From Tamarix chinensis (lineage: Eukaryota > Streptophyta > Magnoliopsida > Caryophyllales > Tamaricaceae), in NCBI GenBank assembly GCA_030549775.1, contig CM060171.1, positions 7,660,289 through 7,724,288 on the forward strand: a stretch of 64,000 bases of DNA. Reading direction: 5' to 3'. The notes beneath the pieces were generated by a model. It ran no database searches, had not been told where the DNA came from, and saw only the letters and a list, made by a program, of their open reading frames with translations. Below, in pieces: positions 9,997-21,400 of the stretch. The position numbers were made by a program, and so were the translations under genes. Within the stretch, counting starts at the first letter, position 1. Each line of letters begins with the position of its first letter.

Positions 9997-12219
9997 TACT
10001 TAAAGCAGCATTTGTAGCATATAGTGAGCTAAAAACAATGAAATATCTTAAAACTAAGGACATGAATAAAGTAATAGAGTTATATAATTTATTTAAAATT
10101 AAATAATTATTTTTTTAGAAAAATATTTATTTTAAATCTTAATTTAATAGAAAATAAATGTTTTATTAAAAAATTGTAATTATTTTTAAATATTTAATAT
10201 AAAAATATAATTTTTTTTATTTTAATACTAAACAAATTCTATAAATTGTTTTTAATTTTATGATTATTTTCCTCATCCACCTATACACGTAAAACATTGC
10301 AAACATTTTTTCCTTTTCGAGTAAAGGACCAAAGATAGCGTAGATGGAAAATGGAGGATTTCTCCCCCATCAATGGTTCACATCTTTCCTCGTCAAATTA
10401 TATTTTCTTATCAATGGATGGAATTTTTTTCACATCATATTTTATGGAGCAAAATTTAGGACAACTAAAATCCTCCTACTGTGTATGAGTGTTTCGTTAT
10501 ATAATTTTATTTTTTTGATAAAAAAAGTAAGAAAAATAAGAGAGTTTTAATTTTTGGTTTGCCTCTTTATTTATTTATTGTTGTTTTCCATCTCTTATCA
10601 TTTATTCTAGTCTAGATAGCCACAATTTTAAGCACCAATAATTAGCATGAAGTCCATGACCTTAATAGCTAAAATGAGTCTAAGGGCTTGTGGATTTTTT
10701 CTATCAATTATTTATTTATTTTCAAACTGTAATAATTTATTTTCTCAAAGTATCTTTTTGATTTTCATAAGAGATATATTTTACTAAATCATTTTGTATG
10801 TATTATCATTTTATGGTTTTTGTGTCTTTTTTGGCTAGTGGATCTATTACTTATCGGGTTGTGGTTTTGCTCAATACTTTAATAAAAATTCATATGAGAA
10901 GCACAAGACTTAGCCAGGAAGAATAAGACTGAGAGAGTATTCTTGGGATTTGTTGTATGATTCCATTATTTACCTAAATATTAGACTATCTTTTGGTATT
11001 TTAGGTGTTTTATTGTTTGTCACTTTTTCTAGGTACAGTTATAGTCATTGGTTTGAGGAAATAATTCCTCAAATCCCCCTAGCGTTATTAGTTTTGTGTA
11101 TTTGAAGAAAAACATATTTTCATAACCTATCTATTTTTACCATTTTTGCTTATTCTCCATCTTCCAATGTTCAAAACAACTCCAATACCCTATATTTTTA
11201 TATATTTTAGTTTACAAAATTAGTATGTACCTTTCCATAAACGTTTTTAGTTTTTAGAATTTAATTGATATTTTTTTCATTAACTGCTCTTTATTAGATT
11301 TTCTTACAATTTAATTAACTAAAATAAATTATAGCCAAATCTCTAACTATTCTTTTATGCCTAACTAATTTCCTAACAAAAAAATTAGATTTGTAATATG
11401 GTTACCTTTCACTCAACAAAAAAGTTCACCAAATACCATTGTTATAATTGTATGATATTTCTCTTATACACTCAACCATAGCCTAATATGTCTATTAAAC
11501 CCCTAATAATAATACTCAAATAAAGCAAAATCCAAACAAAAATCTCACTCGGCACTCCTCCGTATCATATCTCACTCTAATTTTTCCACATCATGTGTTT
11601 CATTACAAAAAAGTATATGAAATCACAAAATTTCAATAGAGTTCAAAGTTAATTTGTTTCCAACACGTAGAAACTCATTCTCTCTTTGGTTGTTCTCTTC
11701 CTTTGATTTTTTAAATGCTTGATTGAATAATATAACTCCTAGCCATTTATATCCCTAAAACTAAGCTCCTTCAAGATTATTCTTAATGAAACTCTTACTT
11801 CCAAACTAGTGGTACAACTGCAATAAAGTTGATTTTTTTGTGACTTCCAGAAGCTAAGGCCCCTCAACCTTGATTCCTTTACCTTAAATTATTGTTTGGT
11901 ATTGTTCCTTTCATGTTAAAATTTATCTATGAATCATTTTTATCTAAGAAATAATGCCCCTCCTATATTTTTTTTCTTCTCTTATCTCCCATGCTAGGTA
12001 ACCTTGTTGTTTTTGCTGCAGGTGCTCATGTGTTGTAGTAAAGGTTTCCTATCTTTCCTCCCTTATTTTCCTCATATTTCCCTTCCCATTAACACTCAAA
12101 AATCTTAACCTATAATTCATTGGTGGCTATTGGTGGTGTTTTCCAAGCATCCATATTCATGAGTTGTTATACCCCCAAATTGAGGAGAGTGTTATAAGAA
12201 TTGGTATGGATACTTATAT
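9997..12219. other. Spacer between the two CACTA-like copies, with dispersed repeat R
   Basis: No gene is supported. From about 11090 to 11450 the text (ATTAGTTTTGTGTATTTGAA, then CAACTCCAATACCCTATA, CTTTCCATAAA, TTGGTTACC-like) is shared with 48375-48560 and 53465-53725, a dispersed family called R here. At 12165-12219 the reverse complement (ATATAAGTA... TTCTTATAACACT... CTCAATTTGGGGGTAT) matches the end of the 447-bp repeat at 48295-48355, so copy 2 seems to have inserted at the edge of such a repeat. Confidence 0.55.
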
Positions 12220-12249
12220 CACAATAATAATAAAAAGGGAAAATAATAA

Positions 12250-12470
12250 CGAGACAGTTTTGATAACAATTATAGTTCAAAAATGTTATTAAAATCCCAA
12301 TGCTAAAAATTTACACGGTAGTTTTAAATAACGGTATATGAAAAACCATTATTAAAAGCTCCTTTAACGATGGTTTCTAAAATAACCATTGTCAAAAGCC
12401 TAAGTTTTAATAACGGTTCTTGTAAGAACCATTATTAAAACCCCATGTTCTGCCTTTTGTTTCATTCAGC
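12250..12470 (+). repeat. 5' subterminal repeats of CACTA-like copy 2
   Basis: The stretch contains repeated AATAACGGT, AACCATTATTAAAA and TTTAACGATGGTTT words in both orientations, spaced a few tens of bases apart. It aligns with the reverse complement of 9770-9960 of copy 1 from ATAGTTCAAAAATGTTATTA onward. Confidence 0.65.
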
Positions 12471-12474
12471 TATG

Positions 12475-12770
12475 TTTTGTGCCAAAAATTTTAGACTCTG
12501 GTCCTTTTCTCTCTTACTCTCCTTCTATTGTAAACCCTCGCACCACCACACCATGCACTACCACTCCGGCTCCTCTCAACTCAAGGAAACCACCAATTGT
12601 TCTCTTAAGCACCGCCAAATCTCCTCTTCCTTGTAGCACCACACATCTTCTATTCTCAACTTTGCATGTGTTGTCATTCTTCCGCAGCTAGCCAGCACTT
12701 CATCCTTCTTCCTTCACTATGTTCGTAGGTGGTCACCGCTCTCCTCTTGCTCTCCACTGCTCCTTTTACG
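12475..12770 (+). other. Pyrimidine-rich leader of CACTA-like copy 2
   Basis: The CT-rich text with CACCACCACA triplets matches copy 1 (9460-9770, reversed). Short frames are open here, but none is kept in both copies. A TA run follows at about 12808. I read it as a transcribed but untranslated leader or promoter region; no splice site is certain. Confidence 0.45.
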
Positions 12771-12803
12771 TATGTTTTTTTTCTTCTGCGTGTAGCTTTT
12801 TCT

Positions 12804-12807
<4 letters not shown>

Positions 12808-12842
<35 letters not shown>

Positions 12843-12996
12843 AATGCATGTATGTTGATACAGGATTGCATTATTTGTTATTGAAAAATTGCAATTTGTT
12901 GTTGAAAAATGTGTTGGTGAAAAATATTGTTGTTCGTTATTGAATTTGTCACGATATTGTTATATATTAACATATGCATGTTTTGGTCGAGACCAT

Positions 12997-13031
<35 letters not shown>
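12808..13031. repeat. TA microsatellites
   Basis: TA runs sit at about 12808-12836 and 13001-13031, mirroring those in copy 1. A short CA run (about 13127-13138) follows. Confidence 0.9.
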
Positions 13032-13034
<3 letters not shown>

Positions 13035-13198
13035 TATATAACATGCATGAGTGCTTAATTACAAAGCTGGAGAAATAAAATACTTCAAATTATTAGTAAT
13101 GTCACTCATAAAAAACTATATATATACACACACACACATTTTATTTGATGTGGATTAAATAGATATAGAAAATAAAGAATATAAAAAGTAAATAATTA

Positions 13199-13895
13199 AA
13201 TAGAAAGGAATAATTATGTATAATAATAATCATCATCATCATCATCATTTTTCATAATAATACCAATAATAATATAGGATTTATTAGGGTTTAATTATAG
13301 TTAGCTAGGTTTAGGATTAGGGTTTATTAGGTTAAGGGTTAGTTTTTATTATAATTTATTAGGGTTAGGGTGAGGGTTAGGTTTAGAGTTAGGTTTAGGG
13401 TTTGGGTTAGGCTTAGGCTTAGCCTTAGGGTTTAGCGTTTGTTATACTAAATATAAAAGTAAATAATTAAAAAGAGAGAAATAATTGTGTATAATAATAA
13501 CAATAATAATAATAATAATAATAATAAAGGATTTATTAGGGTTTAATCATAGTTAACTAGGTTTAGGATTAAGATTTTATGAGGTTTAGGGTTAGTTTTT
13601 TATTATAATTTATTAGGGTTAGGGTTAGGTTTAGTATTTATTATACTAAATATATAAATAAAAAATTAAATAGAGAGGAATAATTGTGTATAATAATAAT
13701 AATATAGGATTTATTAGGGTTTAATTATAGTTAGCTAGGTTTAGGATAATTTTCTTTTGAGGTTTAGGGCTAGTTTTTATTTTAATTTATTAGGGTTAGG
13801 GTGAGGGTTAGGTGAAGGAATTGGGCTAGGCTTAGGGTTTAGCATTTATTATATTAAATATAAAAGTGAATAATTAAATAGAGAGGAAAATTGTG

Positions 13896-13944
<49 letters not shown>

Positions 13945-14075
13945 TAGGATTTATAAGGGTTTAATTATAGTTCGCTAGGTTTAGGATTAGGGTTTTATGA
14001 GGTTTAGGGTTAGTTTTTATTATAATTTATTAGGGTTAGGGTTAGGTTTAGGGTTTAGGTTTGGTCTTTATTATA
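13199..14075 (+). repeat. Minisatellite with TTAGGG-like and AAT runs, right arm
   Basis: Four units share AATAGAGAGGAATAATTGTG or a variant near 13199, 13470, 13668 and 13878, spaced about 271, 198 and 210 bp. Each has an AAT run, then TTTATTAGGGTTTAATTATA, GCTAGGTTTAGGATTAGG, and TTATTAGGGTTAGGG with further GGGTTAG-like words. This is the inverted counterpart of 7796-8940. A short CAT run is at about 13230-13247. It is non-coding. Confidence 0.85.
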
Positions 14076-14447
14076 CTAAATATAATAATTAATATGTTCT
14101 CTTACAACAAACAATTATATACATTATTCTCAACTCTACTTTTAATAGTATCATATTATCATACTTAACATATATGTAATATCTTATTAATATCTACTTG
14201 ATTTTACTATGCGTAGCTTGAACGATTTGATTATAGTTTGATGTTCAACTGGTTTGTTAAATATATAACTAAAGATTATGTCCTTATTTTAAATAGTTTG
14301 ATGTTGTTAGCTTTACATAGTCGGTTAAGATTTGGTAGAATATATTTATGATTTGTCTAGCTAGTTGAAGATTAGTTTACATATTCTGTAGTTTAGATCC
14401 TTTCGAGAATAACCTTGATGATAAGATTTAGTTGTTCTCATTTGTAG

Positions 14448-14875
14448 GTAGTGAGATGACATACCCTCCATCATATCTACACAGGGTGCCACATGCAGAT
14501 CTACAGACTCGTGTCATATGGTTATACAACGAGCTGGGTTGGTTGCATGTGAGTGACGCATCCTATCACCCCTTCCATTTTAGATTGTATCACCTATTGT
14601 TGAACCTACCTTAGATAGAGCCATGTGTGTTGGCTACATCTACTTTTTTGCATTGGTTTGTCCACCATACTGATGCACCACACCTGAGATTTATTGAGGG
14701 TGAGGTTTTTGTCAGAGAGTATGATAGGATATCAAAAGAGCTGATGGTCATTGATGATAATTTGAGGTTTTGTCATAGCTTGCCTACAAGTATGCACCCC
14801 GGTTACCCAAGAGTATCTGTGACTAGACTCTCTAGCGATGATGTCAGGGATCAAATGGCATATCGTGATGAGTAG
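14448..14875 (+). pseudogene. Unrecognised coding scrap in CACTA-like copy 2
   Basis: After an acceptor-like TTTGTAG the frame reads SEMTYPPSYLHRVPHADLQ, then WLYNELGWLHVSDASYH, to a stop at 14612-14614. A second frame resumes LATSTFLHWFVHHTDAPH, RFIEGEVFVREYDRIS, and ends at a TAG at 14873-14875. The reverse-strand scrap in copy 1 keeps the same words. The shared stop between the two blocks may mark an intron boundary (CTACCTTAG, then ATAGAGCC). It precedes the PF03004-type exons in the same orientation and could be an upstream exon of that gene or a captured host fragment. I do not recognise the domain. Confidence 0.45.
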
Positions 14876-15071
14876 ACTTTGAGAGTTATAGTTATTAGTC
14901 GACCTCGAAGAGGCTACCGAGGGATTTTGTTTTACTGTTTTGAGTTTTTTCTTTACTAGGTGTTTGGGCTGTAGCAAACTTTTGATGTATATAGTGATGT
15001 TGTTGCTTTAATACCGTAGTATGTATATCTTTTGTATTTTAAACCATTATACAATGTTTTGCTATGTATGT

Positions 15072-18000
15072 ATGAATAAAGAGTGTGTCTCAGCTGTGCA
15101 AGCAGTTCAATTATTGAACGATGATAACAATAAAATTAATGAGGAGGAAATATATATCAGGGATGATCATCATGAAGTAATATATGTATCAGATCCTGAA
15201 TACAATCCTAAAATAAGGGGAAAAGAAGAAAAAGAAGGCAATGAGGGTAATAATATTAAAACATATGATATGTGTGTTGGTTTTTTCAAATGCATTTTTC
15301 AACCTTCCTTATTGGATATTTATTGTATCAATAATTTAGTGGTGCATTATGGTCAATATATAACATTCTAACACAATTTTTTTATTGATTTTTTTTGTAG
15401 GGATATGACCAACAAAATAATTGATAGGGACAATAGTGTTAAAGAAGAGAAAAGAGGACCTACTATTTTGAGAATCATCACGGACATGTGAAATAAAGGA
15501 GAACTAGTCGAGTTAGGCTGGAATACGTACAATCTTCCTATTGGCCCTTACACAGACATATTCTTGACGTATATTTCACTCGTCACACATAATCATATTA
15601 CTATCTCTTATAATAATTTTTATTTAATCAAGGTAAATATGCTATTTTATTTAATCATTTTTATATGTCAAATGTTATTAATTTTGAATACATTAACATC
15701 GGTATACATCTATATGTCTTATTTTATAGAGAGTCTTTAATGTCTCAGAGACTAGAAATAAATGGCTTATTAGATATTGTGGGGAGTGTCTAAGTTTATT
15801 TAGGTCATACTTAGCTCATAAAAAAATGTATAGAAAGAGGGATGGTTCTCTACGGCAGAACCCACCCAAATGATATGGTTTCATTGATCAAGAAAGTTGG
15901 AACCAATTTATTGCATATCGTCTTTCGAAGAATTTTAAGGTATTTGTTAGATAACAATTAAAATTTTTGATTAACAATATTATGCTTAATATTTAAATAA
16001 CCATGTGACTATATTTTATCTTTTAACATAGGAAAAAAAAAGTGCCAAAAATAAAGAGATTACTAAGCAAAATAAATAATGGCATAATATGGCTCGCAAA
16101 GGCTATGCAAGCCTTCAAGAGTAGTTGGTATGCGATTTTGATTTATTTATTTACATGTAAAAGTCAAATTTTATAATAATATTCTTAATTAAGATTATTT
16201 TTAGGTTTATAGCTCCTAGCCCCAAGACTTAGATCAATATACCTCATCCATTAATATTGGTAGATTATGGAAGAAGGTTAGAGCAACAAAAGATGGATAT
16301 ATTAATGAAGATGTAGATGTTGCTGCCAAAAAATTTGTAAGTTTGTAGATATCGAGAACCCTACTAAGTTTTCGTTTAGAAAACTATTATATTACACTTA
16401 TTCGTATAATTTAATCTACTTATATTGTATACATTATAGGATGAACTTTAAAAGCCAGATGTTGTGGAGGGGGTGGACCAATATAACATTGTGTCTCAGG
16501 CTACTAGACTTGTAGAACACCCAGGAAGACACAAGAGTCTTGGATTAGGTGTTACAAGAACAAGCGTGGGTGGTCGATCTCATGGTTCTCGTAGTAATAA
16601 TGAGCAAGTGGCTATCCTTACCTAGAAATTGAACATGGCATTTGAACGGATGGTAACAATGGAGAAAGAGTTGTCATTTATTAAATCTCAAGGGTATAAG
16701 CCATCCGATTTAGTCCACCATGATCAGCTTCACATACCCAATGTAAATGGCATTAGAGATATTTGCGAAGTTGATGCATGTCTTTCTTCTCTTCCCGAGG
16801 TAAGAATTAAAAACTATGAATTGTTATTAAATGTATTTGGTGTAATAAATAATTACGAATGTGTAATATTTTATTTTAGGGTTTGCATAAATGTGACTTG
16901 TTAGAGAATGACCTTTCAACTCTTTTAACGAAAGGAAGGGTACGTATCAGTCATAGTACCCAAATGCAAATAGTCCACGGGTATAAATTAGCCCTAAATA
17001 CAATGCCAATGAGTATTAACACTCCAATTATTGGTAGGGCACCCTTTCCTTGTTATAAAGAGGGCGATGAGGAAGCCATAATGCTAGAAGCTCATGGAAG
17101 CTTTGTGCCTTGGCCTACGGATCAAATACCTCTCACTACTGAAGAGGTAATGACATTCGACATCATTATTAGACCATATTTATTACTTGCACTATTTATA
17201 CCTTTTTCATATATATATATATATATATATGCTCAATACATATTTCGTTTATTATTATCAATTAAAGAATTAAAAAAGAAGACTACTCTTACTAGTAAAA
17301 CCAAGATAGGTACTAGTGGAATGAGTAACACAAAAGAGGGCACTACTAAAGGAAAGAGAGCCATATCTAAAAAATCAGTTGCCCCACAAATGATTCCTTC
17401 TTCAGACAAGAGCTAACCTCCACCAACACTAGCATTATTATATTTTTATGCCCAAAACTACCTTAGGAACAATTATATTTTCATTAATTGTTATCCTGAG
17501 TATATTGGGAGGGACAATGCTACTTACATGGTATCAACGGTTAACATAAGCGACAATTATAATCAAGAATAGATGTCAACCACGAGTGTTGTTGTCTATG
17601 TCACGTAAGTATTATTTCTTATTTTAGATTTTAGTACTTCTTGTACTATTGGAATTTTCATGACCTCTTATATGAGTTATTACTTATTAACAAATATGCA
17701 TTGTTATTATCGTCTATAGGTTGGTAGCTAGTCATGCTGCAATGGAGGTAATGATATCCTCTATTGTATTTGTGTGCCCATACTACATAGATGATGGTAC
17801 TACAATAAGAAAGGGTAGGCACATAAACTATTTAGCGGATTGCATTTTGATTGAGGGACACGACAAGCTTTATCTCATTCCTCACCTCACAAATGAACAT
17901 TGGGTTTTGTATGCCATATGATCTTATCCTAATAAATTATATGTGTTTGATTCCCTTCAAACCTATGATGTGCCTTTTAATGTCCCTCATCATGGTGGGA

Positions 18001-18430
18001 AGGAATTTATCGACATGTTAGTATACTTTTTACTTCTTACCTCATTAGCTTATTTATGCATATATTCTACTTTCATTATTTGAGGTATAGATACTTACAA
18101 TATTGTGTATCCAACACTATTTATTAGGGAACTATGGACGGAGTATCATAGGAAAGGTGGGAATGGTGTCACAGGAGTATCCAACTCTATGTATGCATGT
18201 ATGTTTGTTATATTTTCCATTAATGAATCATGCCATATATATTTGGTACTTAACCTAAGTGCGAACTATATATTAATCGAAACTTGGGCGTTGTAGTTTT
18301 TTTTACCAATGACTATGCATGAGGCTAGAAATATAATGTTGATGAAGTTGATGAAGTTAGAGACCAATGGGCCAAGCACATGCATTCATACATTCGATAT
18401 TACCTAGAGATCTATATTCTACATGCATGT
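15072..18430 (+). pseudogene. PF03004-type transposon protein with Ulp1-like protease end
   Basis: Predicted exons: about 15072-15260 (acidic, NDDNNKINEEE), 15401-15632 (GPTILRIITDM... NLPIGPYTDIF), 15730-15939 (NKWLIRYCGECLSLF), 16032-16127 (NMARKGYASLQE), 16205-16336 (GRLWKKVRATKDGYI), 16440-16799 (EHPGRHKSLGLGVTRTSVGG), 16880-17146, about 17268-17604 (Lys-rich), 17720-18016 and a tail to about 18430. Most junctions have GT/AG ends. The early exons follow the plant Ptta/En/Spm family order (PF03004). The 17720-18016 exon resembles a Ulp1/C48 protease: His at 17898 (NEHWV) and Asp at 17949 (VFDSLQ). The catalytic Cys motif is not clear, and the tail keeps DEVRDQWAKHM. At least six in-frame stops occur (for example TGA 15489, TGA 15871, TAA 16078, TAG 16122, TAA 17414), so it is dead. 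In CACTA elements the partner protein binds subterminal repeats; the role of the Ulp1 part is unknown. Confidence 0.68.
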
Positions 18431-18724
18431 TCAGGTTTTTATTTCATCTATGTCTTTTGGTCTTCTAGGCTTTGATATATAAACTTTTTGACTTTGGAGT
18501 GTAGAGCTACCAAATTCACCACTAATTTTCACTCCTCAATATGCACAGTGTATTCACACATACTAATTAGAGCTTGATTAAAAATATGGAGTATCATTTA
18601 GGAGGAAGACATGCATGTATATATGAATTGATGTTGTTTTATATTGCAGATTTGGTAAATATTTGAATATACAACTGTGTATGTGGGTTGGAACAAAAAA
18701 ACAAATTTTTTTTTAAAAAAACAT

Positions 18725-19215
18725 ATAGTTTTAATGACAGTTCTTAATGAAACCGTTATTATAGATGTTTTAATAACGATTTTAAATAAGAACCGTTATT
18801 AAAACATAAGTTTAAATTGTGGTTTTTATTAAGAATTTTTTTTAAAATTTTGTATTTAATCTCAAATTTATGCTCATTTAATACGTATTAGGGTTTAATA
18901 AATGCATAATCAATGTGCGAACATTTTAACAATAGTTTTTGTAATAACTATTATTAAAACAATGTATTTAATCTCAAATGTATGTTCATTTAATACGTAT
19001 TAGGATTTAATAAATACATAATCAATTATTGAAACCCTAATTGGATCATCTTTTAACAATGATTTTTATAATAACCGTTATTAAAACTTTCTTTTTCACA
19101 ATGGTTTTGACTTAAAAACCGTTATTGAAACCTAGTTTTTAACAATGGTTTTACTTGGAAACCATTATTAAAACCTGGTTTTGAACAACTGTTTTGACTT
19201 GAAAACCATTATTAA
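18725..19215 (+). repeat. 3' subterminal repeats of CACTA-like copy 2
   Basis: Many AACCGTTATTAAAAC and TTTTAACAATGGTTTT words alternate (for example near 18745, 18788, 19070, 19118, 19160 and 19200). Two longer blocks (18850-18905 and 18963-19025) also repeat each other, sharing TTTAATCTCAAATTTATG and TTAATACGTATTAGG. This matches the expected 3' subterminal zone of a CACTA element. Confidence 0.65.
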
Positions 19216-19254
19216 ATATGAAGTTTATAGACATATTCATGGTTTTTTGTATTG

Positions 19255-21400
19255 AATCGAGGTGTTACAAATGGTATAAACGTGAAACTACAACTGTGAG
19301 CTAAACTTGAATGAGTCAATTAGATGAACAAGCTAATTAGCTATGTGGTGAAAAATCCTACGTTGCCTTTATCATATTCTCAATCAAGGTGGTTATGACT
19401 CAAACGCTTTAATTACAACATGAATAAGTTATAGTAATCTATAGGGTCCATTAACTTGTCTATGGAAATAAATTGATCAAAGCAAAGCAGAAATGATGTT
19501 TAAAATAATAACAAATCCAATAAAAATTAGAGTGTTTATGTGAATTACTCATGAAATGAAGCACATTCTTTCTCAAAATCTAAGATAGGGTCATGAAAAA
19601 AAATATTAAAAAGTTTTAATATACTAAAATTTTATAGTAATTTTCTTATCTTATCCACATCTCAGCGTGTAAATATCTATTCCCTATACAAAAATTAACA
19701 TCTAGAAAGCTCAATCGATGGTAGCCCAGGCTTATGATCCTATAGTAGTCATGATTTAAGAAGATATAGTATTGTCATAGACATGCTAAGGGCCCTTAAA
19801 ACTTTAAATATACCAACAATATTCATGATTTTTTATGATCTAAAAATATGAGAAATATGTAAAAATAATTAAAAACGCACATGCTTCCCGACACTTAATG
19901 GATGAATAAATATAGCAATCAACATGTAATGGAAGAATGAATAATGTATAAAAACTAATAAAAGGTAGAAATTTCCCTTGTCTCATTAGGTTGCCTCCCA
20001 AGTAGTGATGTTTTTTACGTCTTCAACTTATTGGGACAATTATTATCTATCCTAGCTTTAATTTATACACATGAATTCTAGCGTGTTTATACACATGAAT
20101 TCTAGCATGGAAGAAAGAATAAGGCATGAAATATATAAATCATACTTGAAAAAAATATAAATGATGTTATTATAAAAAAAGTTGAAGGATAATCTCAAGG
20201 CAATTGGGAAAATAAGGAAAATATTATTAAAATCTCAAACAATAGTCCAGGATTTTAATATCATCTCTAATAATAAGAATATATCCACTTATTATGTATA
20301 AATTAATTAAACAATGCATATAATAAGTTAGTAAAAGAAAAAAAAAACAAAAATTGAAGCAAGAAGTAGCGAAATAAGGTAGACGGATATCTCTGTAGTT
20401 GATGCCTAGTTGACCACCAATCGACCACTTCATGTTCTTTGTTGTGCAAATAGCTATTTTCCTTCATTTGAATTTCAGCTTGAATTAGATGCTCCTTTGT
20501 ATAAATTGATGCATGAGATTAACAAATTAAGGGTTCTTGAAGATGAAATTGATGATGTTGTGGATTAATTGAAGAAATTGAACCACTATTAAAAAATGCA
20601 AAGATGAATAAATTAGTATGGATGAAGAGCCCTAAGTTGCATATCTTTTAATGGAGGCTAAATTGATGGAAGAGAATCATGGATAAGGTTTAGATGATGA
20701 TTGAATTGAATGAATTGAGGGAAAATTGAAGAAATGGAATCATGATTTAATGTATTTCATGAACAACAATAGAGGAAATGATTGATGATGAAGATGAAAC
20801 CCTAATTATGGATTTTAATACTAGATCTCTAAATTTGTTCTCCTCCATGGGATCTAAGCTTGATATATTATGTGTGTGTGTGTGTGTAAAAAGGCCAAAA
20901 GATTATTTTTAGGTTGGTGTAAATATAAGATAGAAGTTGGAGAAGATTTGATAATTTTTAATGGGAAGTTCAAAACTGCCATGGCTATTCTTGTGGCTGA
21001 AGTTAATGGGAGGTCAATCACCTATCCCAAGGTGACTTTTAGTATATTCTCATTGACACCTTTGACTTCTAATATAATTTTGACTATGATCTAATATGAT
21101 TTTAAAAAGTGGAAAGCATAAAAGTTGTAACTCTTGATCTTATCTTTCCAATGCAACATAAATAACCTCAATTGAAGGTCGGACGAAAAGGTTATGCTTG
21201 AAATAATGAAGGTTATTTTTGTTATTTCATATGAAAGTTCTAGTTGGCCTTTTTTACTTGCAAAAATCATCAAAACAACCTTTTTTTTTCAATCAATATA
21301 GACTATAATTGAGTACCTACAGTTTAAGAGACGTTAAGTTGGTATCTTTAAAGTAAAATTAATGTAAAATATGAGAATTAATACTATAAAAATGGTGTAT
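19255..21400. other. AT-rich stretch without a recognisable gene
   Basis: No frame has family-like wording. There is a short direct duplication near 20065-20110 (TTTATACACATGAATTCTAG twice) and a GT run at about 20868-20887. Around 20480-20590 a short frame reads FQLELDAPLYKLMHEINKLR before a stop, too little to assign. Confidence 0.5.

Larger units (their letters stand above)
12220..19254 (+). mobile_element. CACTA-like (En/Spm-type) transposon, copy 2
   Basis: Subterminal repeats lie at both sides (12250-12470 and 18725-19215) and enclose a leader, a telomere-like minisatellite and a decayed gene with PF03004-type and Ulp1-type domains. The tips are tentative: CACAATAATAA at 12220 and TTTTTTGTATTG ending at 19254, the latter one base from TTTTTTGTAGTG. 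The flanking trinucleotides (TAT and AAT) do not match, so the exact ends are unproven. A Mutator-like element carrying a Ulp1 domain is the main alternative, but the subterminal pattern and PF03004 wording favour CACTA. No tnpD-type (Transposase_21) protein is visible, so the copy is probably non-autonomous. Confidence 0.62.

Noticed and set aside
7071..14785. Foldback (single-element) transposon
   Set aside because: The right arm continues into a full gene and a 3' subterminal zone, so two head-to-head copies explain it better.
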